A stretch of DNA of 64,000 nt from Mycolicibacillus trivialis (GCF_002102395.1 NZ_LQPZ01000017.1:62001-126000); one strand, 5' to 3'. Shown: positions 48,213 to 59,904, numbered from the stretch's first letter. Translations and numbers: made by a program. The notes: a model not told the origin generated them from the sequence alone.

Positions 48213-49052
48213 ATGACCGCTGGGCGACTGTTGCTAGCGGCCACGCCGCTCGGGCAACCCGCCGACGCCTCGGCGCGGCTGGTCGCCGCGCTCGGCGCCA
48301 CCGAGGTGGTCGCCGCGGAGGACACCCGCCGGGTCGGCACCCTGGCCAAAGCCCTCGACATCACCATCACCGGCCGGCTGGTCAGCCTGTTCGACGCCAA
48401 CGAGGCCGCCCGGGTGCCCGCGCTGGTCGCCGAGATGGCCGCAGGCGCCACCGTGCTGGTGGTCAGCGACGCCGGCATGCCGCTGATCTCCGACCCCGGC
48501 TACCGCCTGGTGCGCGCCTGCGTCGACGCCGGGATCGACGTCAGCTGCCTGCCCGGGCCGTCCGCGGTCACCACCGCGCTGGCGGTCTCCGGTCTGCCCG
48601 CCGCACGGTTCTGCTTCGAGGGCTTCGCGCCACGCAAACCGGCGGCCCGCCGCGCCTGGCTCGCCACGCTCGCGACCGAGCCGCGCACCGTGGTGTTCTT
48701 CGAGTCGCCGCGGCGGCTGGCGGCCTGCCTGGCCGACGCCGCGGCACTCTTCGGTGCCCGCGCCGCGGTGGTCTGCCGCGAACTGACCAAGGTGCACGAG
48801 GAGGTGGTGCGCGGCAGCGTCGCCGAGCTGGCCGCCTGGGCCGCCGACGGGGTGCTCGGCGAGATCACCGTCGTACTCGACGGTGCCACCGCGAGCGCCG
48901 ACCTCACCGACCTGGTCGCCGAGGTCGAGGAGCTGACCCGCGGCGGGGACGGACTCAAGGACGCCTGCGCGCGGGTGGCCGGCGAGCACCCGGGGGCGGT
49001 GTCGCGCCGGGAACTCTACGACGCGGTGCTGCGCGCCCGCGCTAACGGCTGA
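48213..49052 (+). CDS. rsmI: 16S rRNA (cytidine1402-2'-O)-methyltransferase
   Basis: This enzyme methylates C1402 in the ribosomal P site. The 279 residues have a tetrapyrrole-methylase fold: LLLAATPLGQPADASARL, VAAEDTRRVGTLAKAL, VSDAGMPLISDPGYRLV and LPGPSAVTTALAVSGLP. ATG 48213 is supported by leaderless spacing. Its 3' end overlaps the convergent ECF41 gene by 11 bp. Confidence 0.94.
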   Translation: MTAGRLLLAATPLGQPADASARLVAALGATEVVAAEDTRRVGTLAKALDITITGRLVSLFDANEAARVPALVAEMAAGATVLVVSDAGMPLISDPGYRLVRACVDAGIDVSCLPGPSAVTTALAVSGLPAARFCFEGFAPRKPAARRAWLATLATEPRTVVFFESPRRLAACLADAAALFGARAAVVCRELTKVHEEVVRGSVAELAAWAADGVLGEITVVLDGATASADLTDLVAEVEELTRGGDGLKDACARVAGEHPGAVSRRELYDAVLRARANG

Positions 49053-49941
49053 TCCGGCGCGCGGTGGCCAGCGCGGCAAGCTTGTCGGGATTGCGCATCG
49101 CGTAGAAGTTGGTGATCAGCCCATCGGTGATCTCGACGGTGAACGCCCCCTCGAGCCGGCCGGCGCTGGAGAACAGCATCGCCGGCGCCGCATTGCACAC
49201 CACCATCTCCACTCGCACGTCGGGCAACCGCATGCCCTGGCGCAGCAGCCCGATGACGGCCCTGGCTACCTTGTCGGCGCCGACCACCGGCCTGCGGGCC
49301 GCGCTGGCCTTGCCACCGCCGTCGGCGGTGTAGGCCACCCCGGGCGCCAGCATCGACAGCACCGTGGTCAGGTCCCCACCGGCCGCCGCCGTCATGAACT
49401 CCGCGGTCAGCCGCTCGGTCTCCGCCGGGTCGACCGGGGTGAACCGCGGCCGCCGCGCCGAGACGTGCTCCTTGGCGCGGTGTGCGACCTGGCGCGTCGC
49501 AGGCACGGATTTGCCGACGACGGCGGCGATCTCGTCGTAGCCGAAGCCGAACACCTCCCGCAGCACGAACACGGCGCGCTCGTCGGGCCCGAGGGTCTCC
49601 AGCACCACCAGCATCGCCATCGAGACCGATTCGGCCAGCACCACGTCGTCGGAGGGGTCCTGGTCGTCGAGCAGCAGCGGCTCGGGCAGCCACGGCCCGA
49701 CGTAGTCCTCCCGGCGGCGGCGCCCGGCCCGCAGCGCGTTGAGCGCCTGGCGGGTCACCAGCCGGGTCAGGTACGCCTTGGTGTCGCGCACCTCGGCCAG
49801 CGCCACCGCGACCCAGCGCAGGTAGCTGTCCTGCAGCACGTCATCGGCCTCGGTGGCCGAACCCAGGATCTGGTAGGCGACGGTGAACAGCAGCGGGCGC
49901 AGCGCGGTGAAACGGTCGGTGTGCTCGTCGGTGGCTCTCAC
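49042..49941 (-). CDS. ECF41-family RNA polymerase sigma factor with SnoaL-like C-terminal domain
   Basis: The 299 residues have sigma-2 (LRPLLFTVAYQILGSATEADDVLQDSYLRW) and sigma-4 (LGPDERAVFVLREVFGFGYDEIAAVVGKS) domains and a C-terminal SnoaL/NTF2-like domain. ECF41 marks are the linker motif WLPEPL and the C-terminal motif DGGGK. In this family the C-terminal domain replaces a separate anti-sigma factor and modulates activity. The GTG at 49941 overlaps the oxidoreductase stop by four bases. The longer frame is rejected. It is similar in type to Mtb SigJ but not at that locus. Confidence 0.92.
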   Translation of the reverse strand: MRATDEHTDRFTALRPLLFTVAYQILGSATEADDVLQDSYLRWVAVALAEVRDTKAYLTRLVTRQALNALRAGRRRREDYVGPWLPEPLLLDDQDPSDDVVLAESVSMAMLVVLETLGPDERAVFVLREVFGFGYDEIAAVVGKSVPATRQVAHRAKEHVSARRPRFTPVDPAETERLTAEFMTAAAGGDLTTVLSMLAPGVAYTADGGGKASAARRPVVGADKVARAVIGLLRQGMRLPDVRVEMVVCNAAPAMLFSSAGRLEGAFTVEITDGLITNFYAMRNPDKLAALATARRISR

Positions 49942-51110
49942 GCGTGGACTCCCTGCTGCGGCGCGGGGTCGGCGAGCCGGCGGTCGCCGCCCCTGAGCCA
50001 ACGGTAGGTGCCGGGCTTGGCCGCTTCGCGGCGAATCGCCCGCACGGTGGTCTTGCAGATCGTCTCCTTGACCGCCGCGGCCAGCCGGCCGCCGAGAAAC
50101 ATCGCGGTCGGGGTGTCATCGAAGCGGGAGAGCTGGATGGTGCCGCGCTTGCGACCCAGGCTGATGCACTGGCCGACGAACGCCTGATCGAGGGCGGCCG
50201 GCGGTGTCCCGCCGATCCGCGCGAGCACGGTCTCGGCGGCTTGGGCGCCCATCGGCAGGGCGGCCTGACAGCTCATCCGCAGCGGCGCTCCCGACGGGGC
50301 GGCGGCGTCGCCGGCGGCCACGATCCGCGGGTCGGCGATGCAGGTGAGCGTCTCGTCGGTGCGCAGCCGGCCGAGCGGGTCGGTGGGCAGCCCGCTGGCG
50401 GCGGCCAGCCCGGCGACACCGAACCCGGCGGTCCACACCGTCACCGCGCTGGTCAGCACGATGCGGTCGGCCAGCACCACCGCGTCGGGGCGCACCTGCG
50501 CGACCACGGCGGTGTCCAGCACGCTGACCCCGAGCCGGTGGAGTGCCTTGGTCACCGAGCGGCGGCCCGGTTCGCTGAGCGACGGGCCGATCCGCCCGCC
50601 GCCGAGCAGCCGCACCCGGTGGCCGGTCTCGGCCAGTTCGGTGGCCGCTTCGATCCCGGTCAGCCCGCCGCCCACCACGGTCACCGTCGCCCCGTCGGGC
50701 AGGGCGCGCAACCGGTGCCGCAGCCGCTCCGCCTGCTCGAATTCGTCGAGGGAGTAGGCGAATTCGGCGGTGCCGGGCACCTGCGGCGGCATCGGACCGG
50801 TACTTCCCGCGGTGTAGATCAGATAGTCGTAGCCGACCGTGGCGCCGGAGGCCAGCGTCACCCGGCGGCCGGCGGCGTCGATGGCCTCGGCGGTGTCGAC
50901 GACCACGGTGACGTGCGCACCGAGCAACTCGGCGTAGTCGGCGGTCGCCGCGCCGGTGCCGGCGACGTGCTGGTGCAACCGGATCCGTTCGACGAACACC
51001 GGGCGCGGGTTGATCAGCGTGACGTCGATGTCGGGCCGGACGCCCAGTCGGTTGGCGGCCAGCGTGCCGGCATAACCTCCGCCGATGACGACGACGTGGG
51101 TGCGGCTCAT
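49938..51110 (-). CDS. FAD-dependent pyridine nucleotide oxidoreductase (NDH-2-like)
   Basis: The 390 residues contain an N-terminal FAD Rossmann motif (VVVIGGGYAGTLAANRL), YDYLIYTAGSTGPMPP, an NAD(P)-binding motif (VTVVGGGLTGIEAATELAE) and the second FAD segment (RIVAAGDAAAPSG). They lack a clear C-terminal membrane-binding helix of true NDH-2. Such oxidoreductases are the usual partners of ECF41 sigma factors. GTGA overlap joins it to the sigma gene. The ATG at 51110 has an AGGAGA site. The physiological electron acceptor is unknown. Confidence 0.88.
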   Translation of the reverse strand: MSRTHVVVIGGGYAGTLAANRLGVRPDIDVTLINPRPVFVERIRLHQHVAGTGAATADYAELLGAHVTVVVDTAEAIDAAGRRVTLASGATVGYDYLIYTAGSTGPMPPQVPGTAEFAYSLDEFEQAERLRHRLRALPDGATVTVVGGGLTGIEAATELAETGHRVRLLGGGRIGPSLSEPGRRSVTKALHRLGVSVLDTAVVAQVRPDAVVLADRIVLTSAVTVWTAGFGVAGLAAASGLPTDPLGRLRTDETLTCIADPRIVAAGDAAAPSGAPLRMSCQAALPMGAQAAETVLARIGGTPPAALDQAFVGQCISLGRKRGTIQLSRFDDTPTAMFLGGRLAAAVKETICKTTVRAIRREAAKPGTYRWLRGGDRRLADPAPQQGVHA

Positions 51111-51201
51111 GGGAATCTCCTCTGTCGGTTCGGGCTTCTGCCCTCAAGACACCGACGGGCCGCCGAACGTGACAGTGAGGTGCCTCACGTCAGGCGGTCG
51201 A

Positions 51202-52437
51202 TCAGCCGACCGCGGGCATCGCGGTGTCGACGCCGATCACCGGTGCGGCCTTGTGCAGGCATTCCTGCCACTCGGCTTCCGGGTTGGAGTCGGCGGTGAT
51301 CCCGCCTCCGACACCGAGCACCGCGGTGCCCGCGCGATCGAACTCGACGGTGCGGATGGCGACGTTGAGTTCGCAACCGGCCAGCGGCGAGGCGAACCCG
51401 ACGGTGCCGCAGTACACGCCGCGGGTGTGCGGCTCCCAGTGGGAAAGCAGCCGGCGGGCACGGAGTTTCGGGGTTCCGGTGACCGAAGCCGGCGGGAAGG
51501 TCGCGTCGAGCAGGGCGGCCATCGGGGTCTCGGTGGGCACCCGGGCGCTCACCGTCGACACCAGATGCCACACCCCGGGCGCGGCGTGCACCGCCAGCAG
51601 TTCGGGCACGGTGACCGTGCCGGTGCGGGCCAGCCGTCCCAGGTCGTTGCGGACCAGGTCGACGATCATGATGTTCTCCGCGACGTCCTTGGCCGAGGCG
51701 GTCAGCTCCGCCGGGTCGCGCTGCAGCGGCAGGGTGCCCTTGATCGGGCTGGAGGTCACCTCCTCGCCGCGCCTGCGCAGGAACAGCTCCGGGGACAGCG
51801 ACGCCACCGCGCCCCACGGGCCGCTGAGATACGCGGCGCGGGCGGGTTCGCTGCGGGCGACGGCGTCGGCGAAGAAGTCCAGCGGGTCGCCGGTGACGGT
51901 GCCGGTGAGCTGGGTGCACACGCAGGACTGGTACACCTCGCCGGCGGAGATCGCCGCCAGGCAGGCCGCGACGCCGCCGTGGTGGGCGGCGCGGTCGGCG
52001 CCGGCCCAGGCGATGTGGCACGGCCGCGGCGGCACCGGTCGGGTCAGCGCGTCGGCCAGCCACCCGGGCATCGGGGCGCCGGAGAGGTTCTCGAACCACC
52101 AGTGCCCGTCGCGGTCGCGCCGCAGCACGCAGTCGGTCCAGCCGCCTGCGGCTTCCGGCAGCCGCCGCGGCCGGCGCTCGGAACCCAGGTCGGGATAGGA
52201 CAGGTAGCCGATCCAGCCGCCGCCGACCGCCTCGCCGGGCCCGCCGGCCGGCCCGGGGAACACGGCCGCCGGGTCGACCGGGCGCACCGCGACGCTGGGT
52301 GCGATCACCGCGCGGGCGCCGAACCATTCCCCGGTCAGCGCCGCGGGTGCGGGCAGCCCGATCCGGGCGGTGGCGGCCGCCAGCGCACGCAGCACCCCGG
52401 CGGGTTCGCCGAGGTCGCCGAGCGGTTGGGTGCGCAC
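51202..52437 (-). CDS. pabB: aminodeoxychorismate synthase component I
   Basis: This enzyme makes 4-amino-4-deoxychorismate for folate synthesis. The 411 residues have the chorismate-binding domain, with the PabB-specific catalytic lysine motif PIKGT (anthranilate synthases have PIAGT). Other segments are AENIMIVDLVRNDLGRLA, SVTGTPKLRARRLLSHWE, GVYCGTVGFASP and GGGITADSNPEAEW. The start is GTG 52437. The glutaminase PabA is not adjacent. It is the Rv1005c counterpart. Confidence 0.93.
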   Translation of the reverse strand: MRTQPLGDLGEPAGVLRALAAATARIGLPAPAALTGEWFGARAVIAPSVAVRPVDPAAVFPGPAGGPGEAVGGGWIGYLSYPDLGSERRPRRLPEAAGGWTDCVLRRDRDGHWWFENLSGAPMPGWLADALTRPVPPRPCHIAWAGADRAAHHGGVAACLAAISAGEVYQSCVCTQLTGTVTGDPLDFFADAVARSEPARAAYLSGPWGAVASLSPELFLRRRGEEVTSSPIKGTLPLQRDPAELTASAKDVAENIMIVDLVRNDLGRLARTGTVTVPELLAVHAAPGVWHLVSTVSARVPTETPMAALLDATFPPASVTGTPKLRARRLLSHWEPHTRGVYCGTVGFASPLAGCELNVAIRTVEFDRAGTAVLGVGGGITADSNPEAEWQECLHKAAPVIGVDTAMPAVG

Positions 52438-52493
52438 CCGCCTAGCTTGCTGGGTTCGGCGGGCAGACGCAAAAAGGCGCGGCGCCGCGACGG

Positions 52494-53606
52494 TCAGTCG
52501 AAGGTGATGACGCCGCGGATGTTCTTGCCGTCGCGCAGATCCTGATACCCGTCGTTGATCCGCTCGAGCGGGTAGCGCTCGGTGATCAGTTCGTCGAGCT
52601 TGAGCTGGCCGGCGTCATAGAGCCGCAGCAGGCGGACGATGTCGTACTGGGGGTTGGCCGAGCCGAACAGGGTGCCCTTGATCGTCTTGCCGAACAGCAC
52701 CATCTCGTCGGCCGAGACGTGCACCGCGTGCTCGGTGAAATCGCCGGTCAACCCGACGACGACCACGGTGCCGCCCTTGCCGATCGCAGCGAACGCCGCC
52801 GAGACCACGTCCTCGTGCACCTCGCCGACGGTGACCAGGGCCTGGTCGGCCAGTTGGCCCCAGGTGAGGTCGGTGATGGCGGCCAGCGCCTCCTCGGCGG
52901 TGGCGAACGCGTGGGTGGCGCCGAGTTTCATCGCCGCGTCGCGTTTGAACGCGACCGGGTCGACGGCCACCACGTACTTGGCGCCGGCGTGCGCGGCGCC
53001 CTGCACGGCGTTGATCCCCACCCCGCCGATGCCGTAGACCACCACCGTGTCGCCGGCGCGCACCCCGCCGGCGTAGTTCGCCGACGCCCAACCGGTGGGC
53101 ACGCCGCAGCCGGCGAGCACCGCGGTCTCCAGCGGCAGCCAGTCGTCGACCTTGACCACCGAGTGCTGGGAGACCGTCCCGCGTTCGGCGAACGTGCCCA
53201 GCATGCAGATCGCCCCGAAATCGGTGCCCCCGGCGTGCCGCCGGAACCCGCCGTCGGGCATGCACCCCTCGAGGATCGTCGCACCCAGGTCGCACAGGCC
53301 CTGCTTGCCGTTCGAGCAGTACCGGCAGGTCCCGCAGCTGGGGATGAAACAGCACACCACGTGGTCGCCGGGTTTGACCTTGGTGACCCCGGGGCCGACG
53401 TCCTCGATCACGCCGGCGCCTTCGTGGCCGCCCACGATCGGGTACCGCACCGGAAGGTTGGGGCTGGTCAGGTGCAGGTCGGAATGGCACAGCCCGGCCG
53501 CGGTGAACTTGATCAGCACCTCACCCTCGCCGGGCCCGTCGAGCTCCAACTCCATGAGTTCGAAGGACTCGCCGGGCGCGTGGATCACTGCGGCGGTGGT
53601 TTTCAT
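52494..53606 (-). CDS. zinc-dependent alcohol dehydrogenase, NDMA-dependent type
   Basis: The 370 residues are a medium-chain dehydrogenase. Catalytic zinc ligands are in GLCHSDLHL and GGHEGAGVIEDVG. The structural zinc loop has four cysteines (CGTCRYC...C), and the Rossmann motif GIGGVGINAVQGAAHAG lies near residue 190. The sequence class matches mycobacterial and rhodococcal nicotinoprotein (NDMA-dependent) dehydrogenases, which hold NAD tightly and use a mycofactocin-type acceptor. The monooxygenase gene begins upstream on the same strand with a 36-bp gap. Confidence 0.87.
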   Translation of the reverse strand: MKTTAAVIHAPGESFELMELELDGPGEGEVLIKFTAAGLCHSDLHLTSPNLPVRYPIVGGHEGAGVIEDVGPGVTKVKPGDHVVCCFIPSCGTCRYCSNGKQGLCDLGATILEGCMPDGGFRRHAGGTDFGAICMLGTFAERGTVSQHSVVKVDDWLPLETAVLAGCGVPTGWASANYAGGVRAGDTVVVYGIGGVGINAVQGAAHAGAKYVVAVDPVAFKRDAAMKLGATHAFATAEEALAAITDLTWGQLADQALVTVGEVHEDVVSAAFAAIGKGGTVVVVGLTGDFTEHAVHVSADEMVLFGKTIKGTLFGSANPQYDIVRLLRLYDAGQLKLDELITERYPLERINDGYQDLRDGKNIRGVITFD

Positions 53607-53642
53607 CGTGGCCCTCCTACGGGGTTGGGGTCGGGTGGTCGG

Positions 53643-55196
53643 TCAGGACGCGCGGACGGCGGCGGTGGCCGCGGTGAACAGCAACGCCTCGTCGTCGACC
53701 GGGTCGACGCAGAGCCGGCGGGTGTCCGCCCGGTAGTCGGGCTCGGCCGACCAGACCCCGGCGGCCGAGGTCCCGCCGTAGGGGAAGACCCGGGCGCCGC
53801 GCTTGGCGTAGTTCGACTGCAGATCGATCAGCGGGGTGCGCTCCATCGGGCGGCCGTCGAAGACCGGTTCCACCATTCCGTGGCCGTGGGCGTCCAGGTG
53901 GTCCAGCAGGCGGATGAAGTGCCGGCAGATCAGGTCCACCCGCAGCGTCCAGGACAACTGCGCGTACCCGAAGGCGAACACCAGGTTCGGGACCCCGGCG
54001 AGCATCGTGGTCTTGTAGACCTGGGTGGCGGGCAGGTCGACCGGGCGGCCGTCGACGCTGAGCGCGATCTTGCCCAGCGGTGTCATGGTGATGCCGGTCG
54101 CGGTGACGATGATGTCCGCGGGCAACTCCCGGCCCGACTTCAGCAGGATCCCCGACCGGGTGAATCGCTCGATGTGGTCGGTGACCACCGACGCCCGCCC
54201 CGCCTTGACCGCCCGGAAGAAGTCACCGCCGAGGAAGAACGACCGGCCCGGGATCAGGCACAGCCGCTCGGTCCACGGGTCGTAGCGGGGGGTGAAGTGG
54301 GTGTCGACGTCGAAGTCCCTCGGCAGTTGCAGCCGGACCAAGGTGATCAGGAACCTCGCCATCGCCTTCGGGAAGCGTTGGCACAGCGCGTAGGTGAGCC
54401 GCAGGAAGGCGAGGTTCTTGGCGCGGATGAGCGGATAGGCCCGATCGCGGCCGAGCAGCCGGGTCAGCGTCTTGCCGATCCGGTCCACCCTGGGCCGGGT
54501 GAAGTAGTAGCCCGGTGAGCGCTGCAGCATCGTGATGTGGGCGGCCTCGTCGGCCATCGCCGGGACCAGGGTGGCCGCGGTGGCGCCGCTGCCGATCACG
54601 ACCACCCGTTTGCCGGCGTAGTCGAGATCGGTCGGCCACAGTTGCGGGTGCACGATCGGGCCGGGGAAGTCCTCCTCGCCGGCGAACGCCGGCCGGTGGG
54701 GGGTGGCGTAGTCGTAGTAACCGCAGCCGAGGAACAAAAACCGGGCGCTGAACCGGATCGTCTCGCCGCTGCCGGTGTGTTCGGCGAGGATCGTCCAGCG
54801 TTGCCGCGGCCGGGAGAAGTCGGCGCTGAGCACCCGATAGCCGAACCGGATGTGGTCGGCCAGCCCGTTCTCTTCCACCGCCTGCTCCAGGTATTCCAGG
54901 ATGTGGTCGGCCTGCGAGATCGTGGTCGGTCGGGTCCACGGCTTGAACCGGTAGCCGAAGGTCGGCACATCGGAGTCCGAGCGCAGGCCCGGGTAGCGGT
55001 GGAAGCTCCACGTCCCGCCGATCGAATCCCGGCCTTCCAGCACGGTGAACGTGGTGTCCGGGCGCCCGGTCTTGAGGTGGTAGGCGGCGTCGATGCCGGA
55101 GATTCCGGCGCCGACGATCACGACGTCGAAATCCGCGGTGGCGGTGGCGCCGGTTCCGCGCGCCGTTCCCGGGATAGCCGTGTGTGGGGTAGCCAT
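53643..55196 (-). CDS. Baeyer-Villiger-type flavin monooxygenase
   Basis: This FAD/NADPH enzyme inserts oxygen next to a carbonyl. The 517 residues carry the FAD motif VVIVGAGISGIDAAYHLK, the Baeyer-Villiger fingerprint FPGPIVHPQLWP (FxGxxxHxxxWP) and the NADPH motif VVVIGSGATAATLVPAMA. It resembles the EthA group of mycobacterial BVMOs, which can activate thioamide prodrugs. A natural ketone substrate is not known. The ATG at 55196 gives a 20-residue pre-sequence before the FAD fold. The alcohol dehydrogenase downstream could supply the ketone or use the ester product. Confidence 0.92.
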   Translation of the reverse strand: MATPHTAIPGTARGTGATATADFDVVIVGAGISGIDAAYHLKTGRPDTTFTVLEGRDSIGGTWSFHRYPGLRSDSDVPTFGYRFKPWTRPTTISQADHILEYLEQAVEENGLADHIRFGYRVLSADFSRPRQRWTILAEHTGSGETIRFSARFLFLGCGYYDYATPHRPAFAGEEDFPGPIVHPQLWPTDLDYAGKRVVVIGSGATAATLVPAMADEAAHITMLQRSPGYYFTRPRVDRIGKTLTRLLGRDRAYPLIRAKNLAFLRLTYALCQRFPKAMARFLITLVRLQLPRDFDVDTHFTPRYDPWTERLCLIPGRSFFLGGDFFRAVKAGRASVVTDHIERFTRSGILLKSGRELPADIIVTATGITMTPLGKIALSVDGRPVDLPATQVYKTTMLAGVPNLVFAFGYAQLSWTLRVDLICRHFIRLLDHLDAHGHGMVEPVFDGRPMERTPLIDLQSNYAKRGARVFPYGGTSAAGVWSAEPDYRADTRRLCVDPVDDEALLFTAATAAVRAS

Positions 55197-55318
55197 GGGT
55201 GCCGCTCCTGTCCGATCCGCGAACGTGCGCCGGTGCCATCGGGTGTGATGGACGTCATACTACGGCGCGGCGGGGCGGGGGCACACCGGCGCGGCGCGGA
55301 CCCGCCGTCGCGGGGCGG

Positions 55319-56875
55319 TCAGTCCTGGTGGCGCGGGAACACCCCGGCGGGGGTGGGCAGCGACCGGCCCGGCTCGAGCCGCCCGCCGATGGCGGCGAAG
55401 TCGCGACGGTCCTCGTCCTGGCCGAGCAACCCGAGCAGCCGGCCCGCGGACGCCGGCATCACCGGCTGCACCAGCAGCGCGGCGACCCGCACCACCTCCA
55501 TGGTGGTGTAGAGCACCGTCGCGAACCGGTCCCGGTCGGCGGCGGCCTCGCTTTTGGCCAGCACCCAGGGCTGCTGGGCGGAGAAGTACTTGTTGGCCGC
55601 GCCCAGCATCCGCCAGATCGCCTCCAACCCCAGGTGCATGGCCTGGGCGTCGAAATGAGCCCGGACCTGCTCGAGCAGGCCGCCTGCGGTGGCCAGCAGC
55701 GCCTCGTCGTCGGCGGTGAAGGCGCCCGGCTCGGGGACCACACCGCCGAGGTTCTTGGCCACCATCGACAGCGAGCGCTGCGCCAGGTTGCCCAACTCGT
55801 TGGCCAGATCGGTGTTGATCCGGGTGATGATCGCCTCGTCGCTGTAGCTGCCGTCCTGGCCGAACGGCACCTCGCGCAGCAGGAAGTAGCGCACCTGGTC
55901 GACCCCGAATCGGTCGATGAGGGTGACCGGGTCGATGACGTTGCCCACCGACTTGCTCATCTTCTCCCCGCTGTTGAGCAGGAACCCGTGGGCGAACACC
56001 CGCCGCGGCAGCGGCAGCCCGGCCGACAGCAGGAACGCCGGCCAGTACACGGTGTGGAACCGGATGATGTCCTTGCCGATCATGTGCAGGTCGGCCGGCC
56101 AGTAGCGGCGGTACAGCTCGGCGTCGGTGTCCGGGTAGCCGACCCCGGTCAGGTAGTTGGTCAGCGCGTCCACCCAGACGTACATGACGTGGTCGGGGTC
56201 GTCGGGGACCGGCACCCCCCAGTCGAACGAGGTCCGCGAGATCGACAGGTCGCGCAGCCCGCCGGAGACGAAACTGACCACCTCGTTGCGCCGCACCTCC
56301 GGGCCGATGAACTCCGGGTGGGCGCGGTAGTGCTCCAGCAGCGGCTCGGTGTAGGCGGAGAGCCGGAAGAAGTAGGTCTGCTCCTCGGTCCAGGTCACCG
56401 GCGCCCCGGTCTCGATGGCCACCCGCACCGCCGGGTCGGCGTCCGACGGGCGGGTCTCGGCCTCGGTGAAGAACCGCTCGTCGCGCACCGAGTACCAGCC
56501 CGAGTAGGTGTCCAGGTAGATGTCGCCGGCCTCGACCATCCGCTGCCAGATCGCCTGCGACGCGGCGTGATGATCGGCGTCGGTGGTGCGGATGAACCGG
56601 TCGAAGGAGATGTCGAGCCGCTCCTGCAGCCGCTGGAACACGTCGGAGTTCCGGCGCGCCAGCTCCGCGGTCGGGATGCCCTCCGCGGCGGCGGTCTCCA
56701 CCATCTTCAGCCCGTGCTCGTCGGTGCCGGTCAGAAACCGCACGTCGTAGCCGTCGAGCCGCTTGAACCGCGCCAGCGCGTCGGTGGCGATGTATTCGTA
56801 GGCGTGCCCGACGTGCGGATCACCGTTGGGGTAGGTGATCGCGGTGGTGATGTAGTAGGGCTCGGTGGTCGACAT
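55319..56875 (-). CDS. metG: methionyl-tRNA synthetase
   Basis: The 518 residues include the HIGH-type motif [21 protein letters not shown], the region corresponding to the zinc knuckle without cysteines ([14 protein letters not shown]), the tRNA-binding W-rich segment and KMSKS in [15 protein letters not shown]. It is the short class without a C-terminal dimer domain, as in Mtb MetS. The ATG at 56875 lies eight bases after a TAAGGT hexamer, which rules out the longer frame. It diverges from tatD. Confidence 0.96.
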   Translation of the reverse strand: MSTTEPYYITTAITYPNGDPHVGHAYEYIATDALARFKRLDGYDVRFLTGTDEHGLKMVETAAAEGIPTAELARRNSDVFQRLQERLDISFDRFIRTTDADHHAASQAIWQRMVEAGDIYLDTYSGWYSVRDERFFTEAETRPSDADPAVRVAIETGAPVTWTEEQTYFFRLSAYTEPLLEHYRAHPEFIGPEVRRNEVVSFVSGGLRDLSISRTSFDWGVPVPDDPDHVMYVWVDALTNYLTGVGYPDTDAELYRRYWPADLHMIGKDIIRFHTVYWPAFLLSAGLPLPRRVFAHGFLLNSGEKMSKSVGNVIDPVTLIDRFGVDQVRYFLLREVPFGQDGSYSDEAIITRINTDLANELGNLAQRSLSMVAKNLGGVVPEPGAFTADDEALLATAGGLLEQVRAHFDAQAMHLGLEAIWRMLGAANKYFSAQQPWVLAKSEAAADRDRFATVLYTTMEVVRVAALLVQPVMPASAGRLLGLLGQDEDRRDFAAIGGRLEPGRSLPTPAGVFPRHQD

Positions 56876-56883
56876 CGGGGTCC

Positions 56884-56893
56884 ACCTTATGGT
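56884..56893. promoter_or_regulatory. back-to-back -10 elements sharing TA (metG / tatD)
   Basis: ACCTTATGGT reads TAAGGT on the minus strand (8 bases before the metG ATG) and TATGGT on the plus strand (7 bases before GTG 56901). The two hexamers share TA at 56888-56889. Confidence 0.55.
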
Positions 56894-56900
56894 GTGCGGG

Positions 56901-57758
56901 GTGAGTTCCCGACGCCGAGCCGACCGGGAGGCGCCGCCGGCCCCGCCGCCGCTGGCCCCGCTGGTCGACGCCCACACCCACCTGGACGCCTGCGGCGCGA
57001 CCGACGCGGCCGGGGTGCGGGCGATCGTCGACCGGGCCGCCGCGGTCGGGGTGCGGGCCGTGGTCACCATCGCCGACGACCTGGACTCGGCGGCGTGGGT
57101 GACCCGGGCCGCCGAGTGGGACGACCGGGTCTTCGCGGCGGTGGCGCTGCACCCCACCCGGGCCGACGCGCTGACCGAGACGGCCCGCGCCGAGCTGGAG
57201 CGGCTCGCGGCGCATCCGCGGGTGGTGGCGATCGGGGAGACCGGGCTGGACCTGTACTGGCCGGACCGGCTGGCCGGCTGCGCGGCGCCCGCGGTGCAGC
57301 GCGACGCCTTCGCCTGGCACATCGACCTGGCCAAGCGCACCGGCAAGCCGCTGATGATCCACAACCGCGACGCCGACGCCCAGGTGCTCGACGTGCTGCG
57401 CGCCGAAGGCGCCCCGGAGACGGTGATCTTCCATTGCTTCTCGTCTGGGCGTGCGATGGCTCACAGTTGCGTCGAGGCCGGCTGGGTGTTGAGCCTGTCC
57501 GGGACGGTGAGCTTCCGCAACGCCCGTGACCTGCATGAAGCCGTTCCGCTGATCCCGCACGAGCAGCTGCTGGTGGAGACCGACGCCCCGTATTTGACCC
57601 CGCACCCGTTCCGCGGAGCCCCCAACGAGCCGTACTGCCTGCCCTACACTGTCAGAGCGTTGGCCGATCTGCTGGATCGGCCGGCCGACGAATTGGCCCT
57701 CGCCACCAGCGACACCGCGCGGCGGGTGTACGGCTTGCCGGTACCGGACTTGCTGTGA
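56901..57758 (+). CDS. tatD: TatD-family metal-dependent hydrolase/DNase
   Basis: This amidohydrolase-fold nuclease is linked to DNA repair or turnover in other bacteria. The 285 residues carry the metal motif DAHTHLD, the conserved Glu in [10 protein letters not shown], the IHNRDAD histidine and IFHCFSS, plus [17 protein letters not shown] 56901 is chosen from leaderless spacing over ATG 56889; the first 20 residues are not conserved. It lies just upstream of the rpfB leader. Confidence 0.92.
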   Translation: MSSRRRADREAPPAPPPLAPLVDAHTHLDACGATDAAGVRAIVDRAAAVGVRAVVTIADDLDSAAWVTRAAEWDDRVFAAVALHPTRADALTETARAELERLAAHPRVVAIGETGLDLYWPDRLAGCAAPAVQRDAFAWHIDLAKRTGKPLMIHNRDADAQVLDVLRAEGAPETVIFHCFSSGRAMAHSCVEAGWVLSLSGTVSFRNARDLHEAVPLIPHEQLLVETDAPYLTPHPFRGAPNEPYCLPYTVRALADLLDRPADELALATSDTARRVYGLPVPDLL

Positions 57759-59884
<2,126 letters not shown>

Positions 59885-59898
59885 CCGGCCGCGCTGGG

Positions 59899-59904
59899 TA
59901 GCCT
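59899..59904 (+). promoter_or_regulatory. -10 element for leaderless ispE
   Basis: TAGCCT ends seven bases before GTG 59912, giving ispE a promoter of its own inside the operon and supporting that start over TTG 59906. Confidence 0.5.

Noticed and set aside
51111-51190. ECF41 promoter (TGTCAC and CGTC half-sites) upstream of the oxidoreductase gene
   Set aside because: Both half-sites are present on the minus strand but only about ten bases apart, too close for a functional -35/-10 pair.
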